Assembly (NCBI GenBank): GCA_037389465.1
Contig: JAZARR010000213.1
Span: forward strand, 4,012,501-4,076,500
Reading direction: 5' to 3'
Length of the DNA: 64,000 bases
Origin: Baylisascaris procyonis
Taxonomy: Eukaryota; Nematoda; Chromadorea; Rhabditida; Ascarididae
The position numbers and the translations under genes were made by a program. The notes under the pieces were generated by a model. The model was not told where the DNA came from. It made no database searches and saw only the letters and a list, made by a program, of their open reading frames with translations. The first letter of the stretch is position 1. Every line of letters begins with the position of its first letter. Of this stretch, positions 1-12,100 are shown one piece after another.

Positions 1-1290
1 TTGTTCTTTGATGGTGCAACCGCTAAAACTTGGGAAATGTTCGCCAAAATATGTAAAACCTAACGGCACAATTCGATGCCACGACATCTGCGCCGACAGA
101 AATTGCGCCTCTATGCGAAAATCATAATTACGCTTAACTTTATTACGTTAGTCACCTCAACATTTTTTCGTTGCGGCATTGTACGTCCGCCTTCTAGAGG
201 CGCAAATGTCAAAGGTAAAGCTGTCGCATAATCGCACAATTCAATGGAAAATGAATCATAAACAATCGCATACAACCATACTATGCTGTTTTAAATTACT
301 ACCAATGTAGTCAAACAATATCAGTGAATTGTTTCAACGATAAACTGTGACACCTGAGATAATTAAACAGAACTTGGGCGATTAAGCACAACTGCGGTAA
401 ACAACTATTAAGACTCGCAATACAAACGCACCAATGATGAGAACCTAAAAACACCTGTAACACAGCAAATTGTAGGTGATTAAAGCGATCATAGCCATGC
501 TTGAATAATTACACCCAGGTTTATTATTCATTGAGTTGATTTTGCGGTCACAACAACGATCGCTACCTAGGATTGTACTTCATACTTCACCATAACCAAT
601 AACAACCTCAAGAATCTCGAGGACCCGCCATTCCAGACAACTTCGTACTTGCCATCCGATCGGCGCAAGTGTCACAGCTTATTTATGCAACCCATTTAAT
701 CTTTACCGTAAATAATTTGCGTGTCGCGGCTGTAACATTCCAGCTAAAATCTATGGCATCTAAACGATGCAGCGTTAAACCCAATTAAACGATCTGAGTG
801 AACTCTACAATAGATGAGGCGTAGTCGGCAAATACTTTAATGCTACTAAACATAGGATGCGCTAATTTATACAAATTAAGCACCTTCAAAACTTTTTCTA
901 ATCTAATAAATTAGCATTTGGAATTATTGGGCAAAAAAAATTTTTTTTCTGTAAAATTTTAGGTTTAAAAAAATTTGCAAGGTGGTAAGTTACCCTTTTC
1001 CTTTCCAAAATCATTTCTTTTTTGTTTGAGAGAATGGAAAAAATTTTTCCTGTTGTAGTAGAAATTTTCTTCCTCTCTGTTCAAACAATTTCTTCTTTTT
1101 CATCCATATTTGATCGATTATTAAGCGCATTTGATTTGCATATTTCATGCTTCTTTTAAATGCCTTGTAAATAAATTGCCAATACAGAAGAATGGCTGTT
1201 GTGATTGGCTAAAGGCAAATGGTGGGCAAACAAACACACATACAGGGATGTACGGAGATATACAATTGGACATCCGGTCACCATAATGCA

Positions 1291-1317
1291 ATTTATTTAT
1301 TTATTTATTTATTTATT
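1291..1317. repeat. TTTA tetranucleotide microsatellite
   Basis: About seven copies of ATTT/TTTA in a row. Confidence 0.9.
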
Positions 1318-1827
1318 ATTATCATTTTTTATTTTTTTTATTCCTTCCTAAAAACATACAAAAAGCGCATTTTGCGTTTTTTTTTTTTTTGAAAATTTCT
1401 ATCATCAGTTAGACTGAACCATTTTAGATTTGATTTATTATGCAGTAAAAATTTCATTCCTGTGATGAATTTAAGCATTAGCGTAACAACACAAATTTGA
1501 TAGCATGTTAGCATATGAATCGCAAATGTGGGCGATATCAAAGAAATTACTTTCATAGTAGTGGACACATTTTATTGAAATTGTACACAAAATCCGCCGA
1601 TGATTACGAGCTTCATATAATTTTCACGTGATTTTCATTCTTTGCCTGCGTGCATCAATATATATGACCATAAAACTTAGCACCCTCTTCAAATCGAAAC
1701 GAAATCAACTAATCGAACTGATATGCTCAACTCTTTTGATTATCGTGTTGTTCCCATTTGGGACTGCTTGTCATATGATGTGCTAATGGCTGGTAATTTG
1801 TCATGCTCATATCAATTATGACTAATC

Positions 1828-1829
<2 letters not shown>

Positions 1830-1900
<71 letters not shown>
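1830..1900. repeat. TA dinucleotide microsatellite, about 35 copies
   Basis: Uninterrupted alternating T and A over about 70 bases; explains an apparent Ile-Tyr repeat frame on the minus strand. Confidence 0.97.
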
Positions 1901-1902
<2 letters not shown>

Positions 1903-3597
1903 ATTTTTTTTAAATTTGAGTTGTACATAACAACGATGAAAAAGTAAAAGAAGACGAAAATTCACATAAATTATTTCGATCATAAAGAAAAACAACGAAA
2001 CTATCAGGGAAACAATTATTTTGTGCGTGTAATATGTTAATACAAAATTAAGGGAGATTGATTGCACTTCATAATAACGTTCATATTGAAAGTGAACGTA
2101 ATAGTGGAATATGTTTATATTTACAGTATAATGACAACTGCTTCATATTCTCGAGTAAAGCTTAGTATCTTATTAAATATTACTTGAATATTTCATATAG
2201 AACGAACGAAATGGAGCTGGATTGGAAATTCTCTTATTCACCTATCATATTCTCTTTCGCATAGAGTGAATTAAGTATTACTGGATTTGTACATGGTATT
2301 AAGCGGCACCAATATCGATCACAACCACCATCTCTCGTTAAATATGTAAATCACAATTTTCGCCACGTTTGTAATGTTTGCTCTCAGCATTTCATATTTG
2401 CCTTTGTTCCACTAAAACATTCACTGAATATTTCGTCGCAAAAATCGTTCAATATTCAAGTAAAATCATTCAAGATTTTGTATATTCTTCGTATCATAGT
2501 CTCTATTATATTTGTGCATATAATTCTCTTCCAAAGAGTTTCAGTTAATATTCAAAATTTCCGGTTTGTATTTATAGTTAAACGATTGCTTTATTTTATG
2601 GCCTAAGAGGGGGATTTGAGGCTCGGAAATTTCTTTATAAACTCTGATAATTAAGAGCAAAATTGAATAGAAAATATAAATAATTCAGCCTAGCGAATAT
2701 CAATCTATTGCATACGAGAAGCAGAAACATTTATCTCAACATTGATGGATATTTGCTATTCAGAGTTAATACACAAACGAGATTCGTCGCTAACAGTAAC
2801 CTCATTCAACGATTAGCACCAGGCCTTCTTTACTCATCACCAATTTTCTCATTTCTTTTGCCTTTCCTTTATGATCATTTCCTTGCTAATATTCCTTCCA
2901 TATTCCTCTCTTTCACGATCCTTCTCCTTACTTTTCTCATCTTATGCTTGTCCTTCTCACTTCTTTCTTTTTCGATTCTTCACATTCCTTTCGGTTTACT
3001 TCCAAAACTAGCCGAATGCTAATATATCGAATGGCGAATTGAATGAAAATTGCAATTCAATATTGTCATAAGCAGAATATAATAAGTTGTAAAAATGACA
3101 AAATTGAATAGTCGATAAAGAAGTCATTACAAAATTAAAATGAATCTCATCGTTGTTGCTTTTATTTGTATATTCTTCGCATAGCTGCTTTAACCAAACT
3201 CTTTTTTAAATACTTTTCGCAAGCTTCTTTTTTTTTGCAAACATTTTCGTTATATCATGTTTGAGCCTATAAGTGCATTCATTTCTCCGTCCACATGAAG
3301 ACATAACTTGAAAGCAGGGAATTAGCAGTGATAAAATATGATGAGTCTAATATGCAGTCCAAGAAAAGCTCCAAAAACTAGTCTAACTCGAGTTGAATCG
3401 AGATTATAGATGTTTTAAAGAATATCGAAATTTGTGAATCGCTTATAGTAATACAAACGGTCAAGCGTGACCTAAAAATTAATTTTCGCTAACGATTTTG
3501 GTGATGGTTATGGGGCAAAAACATTTGAAGTATTATTTCTTGGCACTCTGAATAACAGTCAGTCGATTGCATAAATGAAGAAAAGTTTATAAAAAGC

Positions 3598-3676
3598 GCA
3601 TATTTGCTTTTACCCTTTAACTTTTACCCTTTGCTTCTTACCTTATATCTCTTACCCTTTACCTTTTACTTTTTAC
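3598..3676. repeat. Degenerate CTTTTAC(C) pyrimidine-rich tandem tract
   Basis: Roughly nine imperfect copies of a 7-9 base unit such as CTTTTACC in about 80 bases, followed shortly by a 22-A run at 3718-3739. Confidence 0.7.
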
Positions 3677-3717
3677 CTGTTTTCCAGCATACCGTTTATT
3701 TTTGACTTTGCGTTTGC

Positions 3718-3739
3718 AAAAAAAAAAAAAAAAAAAAAA
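3718..3739. repeat. Poly-A run of 22
   Basis: Homopolymer read directly. No retroposed gene is recognisable before it. Confidence 0.95.
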
Positions 3740-5960
3740 TCAGTGAACAGGACTGTGACAGCCATTTTATGCATATTTTCATTGTATCATTTCCTCATAC
3801 TAGACGACATTAAACTACCATTATGCAATTTTGTTTGCGCAGAAAACTTATTTCGATATTGCTCAAGAAATTTGCATCGTCATCATTTCATTTTCGTATG
3901 CCTATTTCCACTTCTATAGTTCTATCTAATACCGATCTAGGTAACGGTTCATGCAGCAAGGTATGTGTGTGAGATGTTTTATAGTTCTTTGTTTTTAATA
4001 GATTTTGCATAATTCATTTTTGAGGCTTTTCGAGAATGATCAATGTTAGCAAAAGATAGAGGCGAATATTTAAGTAGATTTCTTCAACATCATTGTTTAG
4101 ATGTGCAACAAAGTATGTCGTAGATAAAATGAGTTCTAGCTATTTATGTTTGTAGATCAATCCATATGAAATTCAGAGGGAAATATTCACGATTGAAGGC
4201 ATGATGAAATTTGATTCAGTTACGTCATTCCAATTTGAGTATCACAACATAGGCAATCTCTCAATGATCTGCTATAGCAGGATGTGATTTCTCATTGAAT
4301 TTGTAGACTTGTTTTGTAGAGAAACTCATAGCATTCTAAGCGATTGAAGCTTAATCAATGATTTAAATGCTTTCCCTATAAGCATACAATGACAAACACG
4401 CACATAACGGTAATTATTTATTAGCAGATGGTTAGCCTCTTAATCATATCTCCTCCACTTGTTAGCAAAAAAGCGAGGATTAATGAGTGCATTGAAAAGA
4501 ACTTCTCAAGAATCGAAGTTTAGGAAAAACTATCGGACCGTGAAATTCTGGTGCCGGAACCGGAAACTGTGAAATCTGTTATTTCTAACGCACAGTTAAG
4601 CTTCTGAATCGGAATTGGATGAAGAATTTAAAAAATACCGAAATTCAACAATTTCAGAACTGAAACCGAACTGCTATGTAACACGTGCAATGTTGTAAAC
4701 ATCAATATAGTGGATTCTTACTTACTATGCTACTTATAATAAATGAAAAGTATGTCAGATACGCTATAATGAAATCACTTGTTCTTTGATTGAGGAAAAT
4801 ATTTTGAATATTTTTCAGCACCCTTAGAAAATATTATTTCACATTCGATAACCTTGTATCTTTGCATGAAATTTGCTACCATGTTCAATATCTTTGAGGA
4901 TGCCTACGTTTGAAGAGGAAAACTGATAATAAAGCTTATCAAATTTGTTTTTTACAAGAGATTAATTTTTAGGTTTCTTCTCTAAATTTTTCAACTTAAA
5001 AATATTTATTTATGACTCATAAAAGTGATGCTTTTCACAAAAAAATTTTCTTCATTAGGAATGGTCACGCTTTTGCTGATAAGAAGATATGATAGTACAT
5101 GTATGAGAAGCAAATAATCGGCATTTATTATTTTGCTCGCAAATATTGCTACTTTAATAGAGATTTTCTCTTATTTGCTTTCACAATAATTCTTTAGCAA
5201 TTGCCGAACTTCATGCGATTTTTTTTCTTCAATTTTCTTCTTTACAAATATATTTCTTTTTTTTTTATTGTATCGATCAGATTTTGGCAAAGGAATGGAG
5301 AATATTGCATAAGTTTTTAATTTCCGCTAAAAGACATTTATGTTAGTTTCAAAGTTCCCACGTTAATGCATAGTTTCATTTACTCGACATGGAGGTCTAA
5401 AGGCAATGACCAATCTCGTTTCATAGGACTTGCAAATATTTTCCTGTTCAGTTTTCGATGAACGACAGTGGTGATGAATTTCTTTCTCATCATTTGAAAG
5501 TGATTAATTTACAATAGAATTTTTCCATTCATTATTTTATGATGTGAATCTGGCTCAGATTCTTATTGAGACTCGTAAACCTTTTTAACCCTTACTTTAA
5601 CATCTGACCTGAAATATGACTTAGGAAGTGGCTAATTTTAAAAGGATGCTGAGTTTGAAGGGGCTCATGGGATATGGGATCGCAGAACGAACTCGGTATG
5701 GAGGCTTAACCTGCTGGAGAAATAAAATAGAGGACAACTTGTGAAAAGTCACCCATGAAGTATATCAGAGGAGGGAAGCGAATCTGAAAGAAAAGAATGA
5801 TTGTCTGCAAACTCTCATACCCAGAGAAGACTGGGTTTAAAGTGGTAACATGGAATGCGCTAAAAGGGGCTCTATTTGAGGACTAACGGTGAATTGTTGC
5901 AATAAATCTTTTCACTTTTCCAATAATATCAGTGCTGATTAAAGAAACAAACTGAGAGTA

Positions 5961-5974
5961 TTTTCAATATTCAG
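5961..5974 (+). promoter_or_regulatory. Candidate trans-splice (spliced-leader) acceptor of the SLC17 gene
   Basis: A T-rich stretch ending in ATTCAG lies nine bases before the start codon at 5984. No upstream coding exon was found that could be cis-spliced to it. Many nematode mRNAs receive a spliced leader at such a site. The motif is seen; its use is inferred. Confidence 0.4.
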
Positions 5975-5983
5975 AATCTCAAA

Positions 5984-6101
5984 ATGGGATCCGATAAGCA
6001 AACAACTATAACACTATTCCATTATCGCTCTTTACGTCTATATATCGGACTTCTTCTAATGTGCGCATTTTTTTGCACTGTTTCAATGCGAACCAATCTT
6101 G
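5984..6101 (+). CDS. SLC17 exon 1: start, TM1
   Basis: 39 codons plus 1 base. Short polar N-terminus then a hydrophobic TM1 running into MRTNLG, the conserved start of the SLC17 core. Donor GTAAGC at 6102. Confidence 0.92.
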
Positions 6102-9100
6102 GTAAGCGTATATCTTCTTTCTTTATAATCTCATTAATCTCATATGCATAACAACGAGTGGGATGGAAAGGTGAAAAAATGGCATACAGCATATAGTGAC
6201 GACATAATAAAATGAAACTGTGAGATAGAATTGGATTGTGATCCTTTCTAAAGCTAATTTTATGGATATGTGAAGCGACGATTAGAGATGAATTAAACTT
6301 TGAGGTCTTTTAAGGAACTCATTTGGCTTTATCCAATTTTATTTCTATTCCCATAAAGCAGTTGCAAGTTCCTGTCCTCCATTGTAATCTTGATTCACTT
6401 TCAATGAGTTGCATTGTTTTGACATCGTGGTAGTACAAGCAAAATGCTTTCATTGAAAATTATAAAACTTTCATCACTAATATATCACTATAAGAACTCT
6501 TAAATCTATGTGATGAGTATGAAATCCAATGAAACTGCGATTTCAAGTATTTCAATTTCAAGTACACTTTGAGTATTTCAAGCAAAAGGCTATGCAGTTT
6601 CAATTATTCCTTATAATAATGTATTTATGAACAAACAAAAGAAAAAGTACACTGGCAGGAATGGCAATGGTTTGTATGGTTAATGCAACAGCGTTCTTGG
6701 TTCCCACAGAGCATCTCAACATATCACTGGAGACCGATCCAAGCAAAGCGGTGTGCGCCGACCGAGAGATCATCTTTGGGGATAATTCTACAGCGATGAG
6801 CAACGCAGGATATAATGTTGGCTGCTTTCATAACAATTGAATAGATTGAAAAATATGAAACATTGAAGCACTTCTTTATAAATACCCTCATGGGTTTATT
6901 TAAAATTACTTTTATAATTAATTAGTTGGAGCAGTGATAGGTATTTTTATGAAATAGCGAATATTCACATAGACTTTCTCTTTCATCGATTAGCCTAATA
7001 AAGAAATAAGCGACCAGCGGTTGATAAATTAGCTTATAAATCTTGACAAAAATTAATAAGCTTCTAATGAGTAAGTCTTATTGAAATAAATGATATCACT
7101 TATTTATTTTCTTTCCCCAACTAGTCAACACCTTTGTTGATATTCTCCAGCTAGGATGTTACTACTGAACTGCTTCATCCAGCTATCGAATCGGTCACTA
7201 TTTAGCCTTAAGAGCTAGGTCACCAATAATTATCATCTTAATCATTTGAACGAAAGCCGTCAAGTTTGTGTATTCGAATATTATAAAGAACAGAGAAGTT
7301 TTCAGTTTTTGATAAATTTATGCTAGCGAATTTTCGACTTATAGATAAAGCAATGTCACACAAATTTAGGGTCATCTAATGTGGTCACCAGGAATGCAGT
7401 CGGCACTATATTCGGCCACTTTCTATGGTGGTCTTATAACCATCTTCTTCTCTGGTTATTTGGCTGATCGATATGGACCGAAATATTTGCTTTTTTTCGC
7501 GATGTGTGACTATATTATTGTCACATTATTGACACCTGTACTTGCTGAATTCAATTACTATGCGTTTTTTATCGCTCGCGTCATTATGGGATTAGGCGAG
7601 GTAGAGGAGATTCCTTTTGTTTAACTGCAGAAGTGAATGAATTTTGTTTTGAAGTTGAGCTAAACTAATGAACACTAAAATAGCTAATAATGAATATCCA
7701 CTAAGCAAAAGGCTGTAATAGGAAAATTCTAGATGATGCTTACGAGTGATACATAAATACATAATTTAGAAGGCAATTGAACACGCTGATGCTACTAATT
7801 TGCTCGTTTATTGGATGTGCAATTTTTCTACTTTGTATACCCCCAGATGAGAAATGGTAATTATAGAATCAAAAATTGTTGCTTGATAAGATGTGATGTG
7901 AATTTTCAACTCTTTTCGGAGTCGCAGAAAACTTAAACTGAATAATCTGGCTGCCGCAATAAAATTTGCAGTCAAAGGGATAAAAACTTCGCTGCAATTT
8001 CCTCTCTGGGATTTTTTCGCGTAACCTGTAGCTATGGTTACGTCTTCTGAACTGCGTACTATCAGAATTCTGTTTTTGGCGCGTTCTCGACGCGCAAATC
8101 AGATTGGAGGCACTCTGTCGAGCTTTTCGTTGATTTCTTTCTCCGCCTAATTATTTTTCTGGGAGCAGCCTCCTTAGCAAAAATCATAAATTCTTCGCCT
8201 TCTAAAAACAATAGCTTAGTGTTGCAACCTCACTTTTTATTTCCAACTTTCCTGTTAGGATCCCACCGAGATCAGGCTAATCCTTAACTAAATCCTTCCA
8301 GCAAATCGTTCTCTGAATCTTATGCGCTCTCCGCTCCATTAAAGTGCCATCAGCAAAATTCCACCGTTGCAAATCTCCGCTTCATTACTTTCGATAGTAA
8401 GCTAGAAAAGTAATCGACAGATACGATAACTTAATTGGCAAAACGCTTGAATGCAAGAGCTAAAGCAATGTCTGTAAATTGCACTCAACGCTAAGGTCTC
8501 AATGATCCCTTATCGAATGGTTATCGCGGCAAATATGCTTCAAAAAGTCATAAATAAGAGCGAACGTGTTCTTTATTGTATTGAAGGGTTTTATGGTTCC
8601 AACGATGGCGTCAATTGCGGGTCTTTGGTTTCCACCAATGGAACGTAGCACAATGGCCGGTATGTATACATCCGGTAATCAATTAGCCGCTACACTCGGA
8701 GTGTTTATTTCGAGTAAATTATGCGAAGCGGAAACTATTGGAGGATGGCACTCGATATTTTATATTTTTGGTACGTCTCAATTTGCACCTTTGCATCTTT
8801 ATGGATTTGCTTGATATCTTGGTAGTTTTTGTGAAAAAAAAAAGTTTTTTGAATGAACTAATACGTAATATGCATATGGCTCAGGTATTACGTAGTACGC
8901 AAATTTTACAAATATTGAAAAATAGAGTAACTGTAATGTAATGCGAATAAATGTTTGAATTTTGAGTTGCGTAACTTTGATGTCGCGTGAATTTTAACAG
9001 CGAAAGTTAAGAAGGCATACTGCTTCTTTTCTCTCAGTTGAGGTGGCGAGGAAATATGTAAGCATCACAAACAGAAATTTGTATGATATTATAAAACTTT

Positions 9101-12100
9101 GATCTTTTTTCTTTAGAAAATTCTATGCAAAATTTATATTTGAAGATTCATCTGCTTGCAATCTTATTAGATATAAAAAAAGAATTTTTGTGAGAATTTT
9201 CTATATTTTATGTGCACATTGATGTCAAAATTATAGGCTCATTGGGATGTCTATTCGCCGCAATTTGGATGATATTCGCATCAAACTCACCAAACAACAA
9301 TCGATGGATTTCTGATGCCGAGAAGACCTACTTGAGCGATCAAATGACACATCTCGCCGCCAGCAAAAAAGTTACCTTCCAAACTTCTAAACTGTCTCTA
9401 ATGCCTATCAGAAAATAAAAGAGCTCATGCTTCGATTCAAAAAGACTAATTTTTGTGATAGTCCACTCGTATGATATTGTCGTTTTCTTCGATAGTCTGA
9501 AAATGCAAAATTTCGGAGAGCCTGGTATAATCCCTCTCGTTCTATAGAAAAGCAAAAAATCTGTAGCAATACCGTGTGATTGTTGTGCTGCTTTAACGAA
9601 ACATCGTAGGAGGCTTATTTATCCACCTGACAACACTGGAATATTAAGAGCTAAAAGTGTTGCAGGAATACTTCAAATATTTCATGCTCGAAGGCAACAG
9701 AATGACCATTACATAATTTTGCTATTGTTGGTCAAAGTTTAGGGTAGACACCATCCTCGATATCAAATTTTTCAAGACCGAACTGCTTCTTCTCCTCTTC
9801 CTCCTGTCGGCTTTTATTGGTTGTCAAACTTTAGTGACAATTAATCGATGATGTTTGAGGTTGTCATAAGTTCACATATATAAATATGGATGCATCGCTC
9901 ATATTTATGATACGTTCATCATTTTAGACCATTGTGGAGGGGCTTCAAATGAACGCTTGCAATGTTACAATTTAGGTTTTATGGCTATGGATTATATTTT
10001 TGATTCTATGGTCTATTTTCTCTGATGAAATCAAAAAACTTTGAGGAGATAATTCTGCAATAATGACCTAACCCAGCAATAGGCAAATAGGGGCAAATAA
10101 TGCTCTAGTTAGTGAGCTTCTCAAATATTTTTGCCCTTCTTCCCTTCGGAGGTAAAGCAAATCTTTTGACCCCTAACCTCCACTTTCCCATTTGCAGGAT
10201 GAATATATAGAAAGAGTTTATATTCCCTCGCAGTAATGTTTGAGTGAGTATAAATTCTATTTTCAGAGCCGAGGAAAAGTGCCATGGTTGGCATTATTAA
10301 CTGCTCCTTGTATGATCGCTAACCTCCTGTGCCAATTCGCTTATAATTTTATGCAAACGATTATGCAATCATATTTGCCAACATATTTTAAGGATGCTCT
10401 TATGGTCGATTTAAGAAGTGTTAGTACTGAGTTCCTGCACAGAAATACCTCTATTTTATGATAAAAATCACATAACCTAATTTGCTCTTCGATATTATTC
10501 CCTGCGTAGTGCTATTTTAGCTATTTAAATAAACTTTTTTATGAAACGACTTGTCAGCAGAAATTAAACTTTCATTTTTAGGATACCTTAGCTCTTAAAT
10601 TATCTCAGACTTCACCAAAGATTCGTTGGTAATTATGCGGCCTTTGTTTCGAATGGATCGATTTGGGCATTAGCGAGGATCAACAGTGGAAAAAAATTTG
10701 TATTTTCGGATACGGCAGTTAAAGGAAGTGAAATAATAAGATTTACACGGAGAGCGATTAATTCATCTAGTTTATTCGAGAAAACCCACAACGGTTATTG
10801 TAGAGCTTTCGTTAGCTATGCTGAAGTTTTTAGCGCTTTGTAGATTCAACACAACAAAAAAAATGTTATATTTCGGTCACAATCTCGAAATTGATTTGAA
10901 AAAAAATAAGTGCCATATAATGAATTATTTAGAATGGAGTATATACGGCGCTTCCGTTTCTGGCACAACTTATTTTCAAAAATTTATTGGGTATGCTCTC
11001 CGATCGACTAAAGAAAGCACATCTTATTCATCCGACAACGGCATGCAAACTTTTTCAAGCGCTATGTAAGTTTCTGCTGTCGTTTCTTCTTTTCGTACTC
11101 AAGTTGAAATTAAGCTGAATTATTTTTCAAGGTTCTTTTGGCATAGAACTATAAATTTCCAACAACTCGAGTTATTACAATCAAGCCCTCAGCCTGTAGA
11201 TGAGGAAAGTAGCAGAAGCACATTTTTCGTAAGTTTAAACTAAGTATGCTGTTTTTATTTTCAAGATTGTACATTTATTGTGATAGACAGTGAAGCGATA
11301 GTGGATCAGATCTTCACAAAGCGTCGCAAGTTTAACGATTTTATGAATATCCTCTTGGATTACTGAGAAAAAACATCGTGGTAACCGTGTATAATATGTA
11401 TGTCTGTCGCTGTGCTTGGTTGTATGTTTGTCGGCCTTAAGTTGTGTATGTGTCTGTCTGTTACGGTGACCTATGTCTATGTGTAAGCCTTCTACCTATG
11501 TCTTTCCAAATTTCAGCAAAGCAAAGCTTAATTCCTTGGATCCACTCTAGTATTCCTTGGCTCCATTGGCTAGAACAATATTTATCTGGCATGACTGATA
11601 TCATGCCAGCTCATCTGATGTATTCTTCCGTTCAATTAAAATTTCTTATTGCTAAAGTTCAGTAAAAAATCTAGCCTGAAAGTAGTTGAATTTTTGCTAG
11701 CAGAAAACGCTTTATGAGTAATATAAATCCGGCTACAATCTATTTCAGTTTCGTTCGGATCGGCAATATCACTCATTTGTTTGGCTACGTTCGTCGATTG
11801 TACTAAGCCCACACTTGCCGTTGTTCTTCTCATTCTTTGCGGTACGAATGAACCTTATTTTTATGCATTAATCTTCTTGCTATCCACTCCTTGACCACTG
11901 CAAATTTCGGTTCAAAAGTACTGTTCTATACAAATTGGTGATAGAAAATTATACACTGCTATAAGATAGGGGGCTTCGAACCGTACCCGGATGAATGATA
12001 TGCACTTTTCGATCAAAACAGTGCATAATTAGATGTTGTGAATCGCAGAAGCAGCTGAAAGCTTTATTAGCTTTTTGCGACAATCTTTTCATTCACTTAT

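Larger units (their letters stand above)
1..5983. other. Upstream region without a supported gene
   Basis: No frame has coding character. The first 900 bases are visibly less AT-rich and poorer in homopolymers than what follows, with an 11-base inverted repeat at 103-113 and 195-205. The rest is AT-rich with simple repeats. A 104-codon frame at 2708-3022 is a pyrimidine-rich low-complexity artefact. Confidence 0.6.

Noticed and set aside
2708..3022. 104-codon plus-strand hydrophobic frame
   Set aside because: Pyrimidine-rich low-complexity DNA gives Leu/Ser/Phe runs; no splice context or domain.
11444..11665. 73-codon plus-strand frame with Trp-rich sequence
   Set aside because: Lies in the SLC17 intron between exons 7 and 8. 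Those exons join directly in phase and match the family without it.
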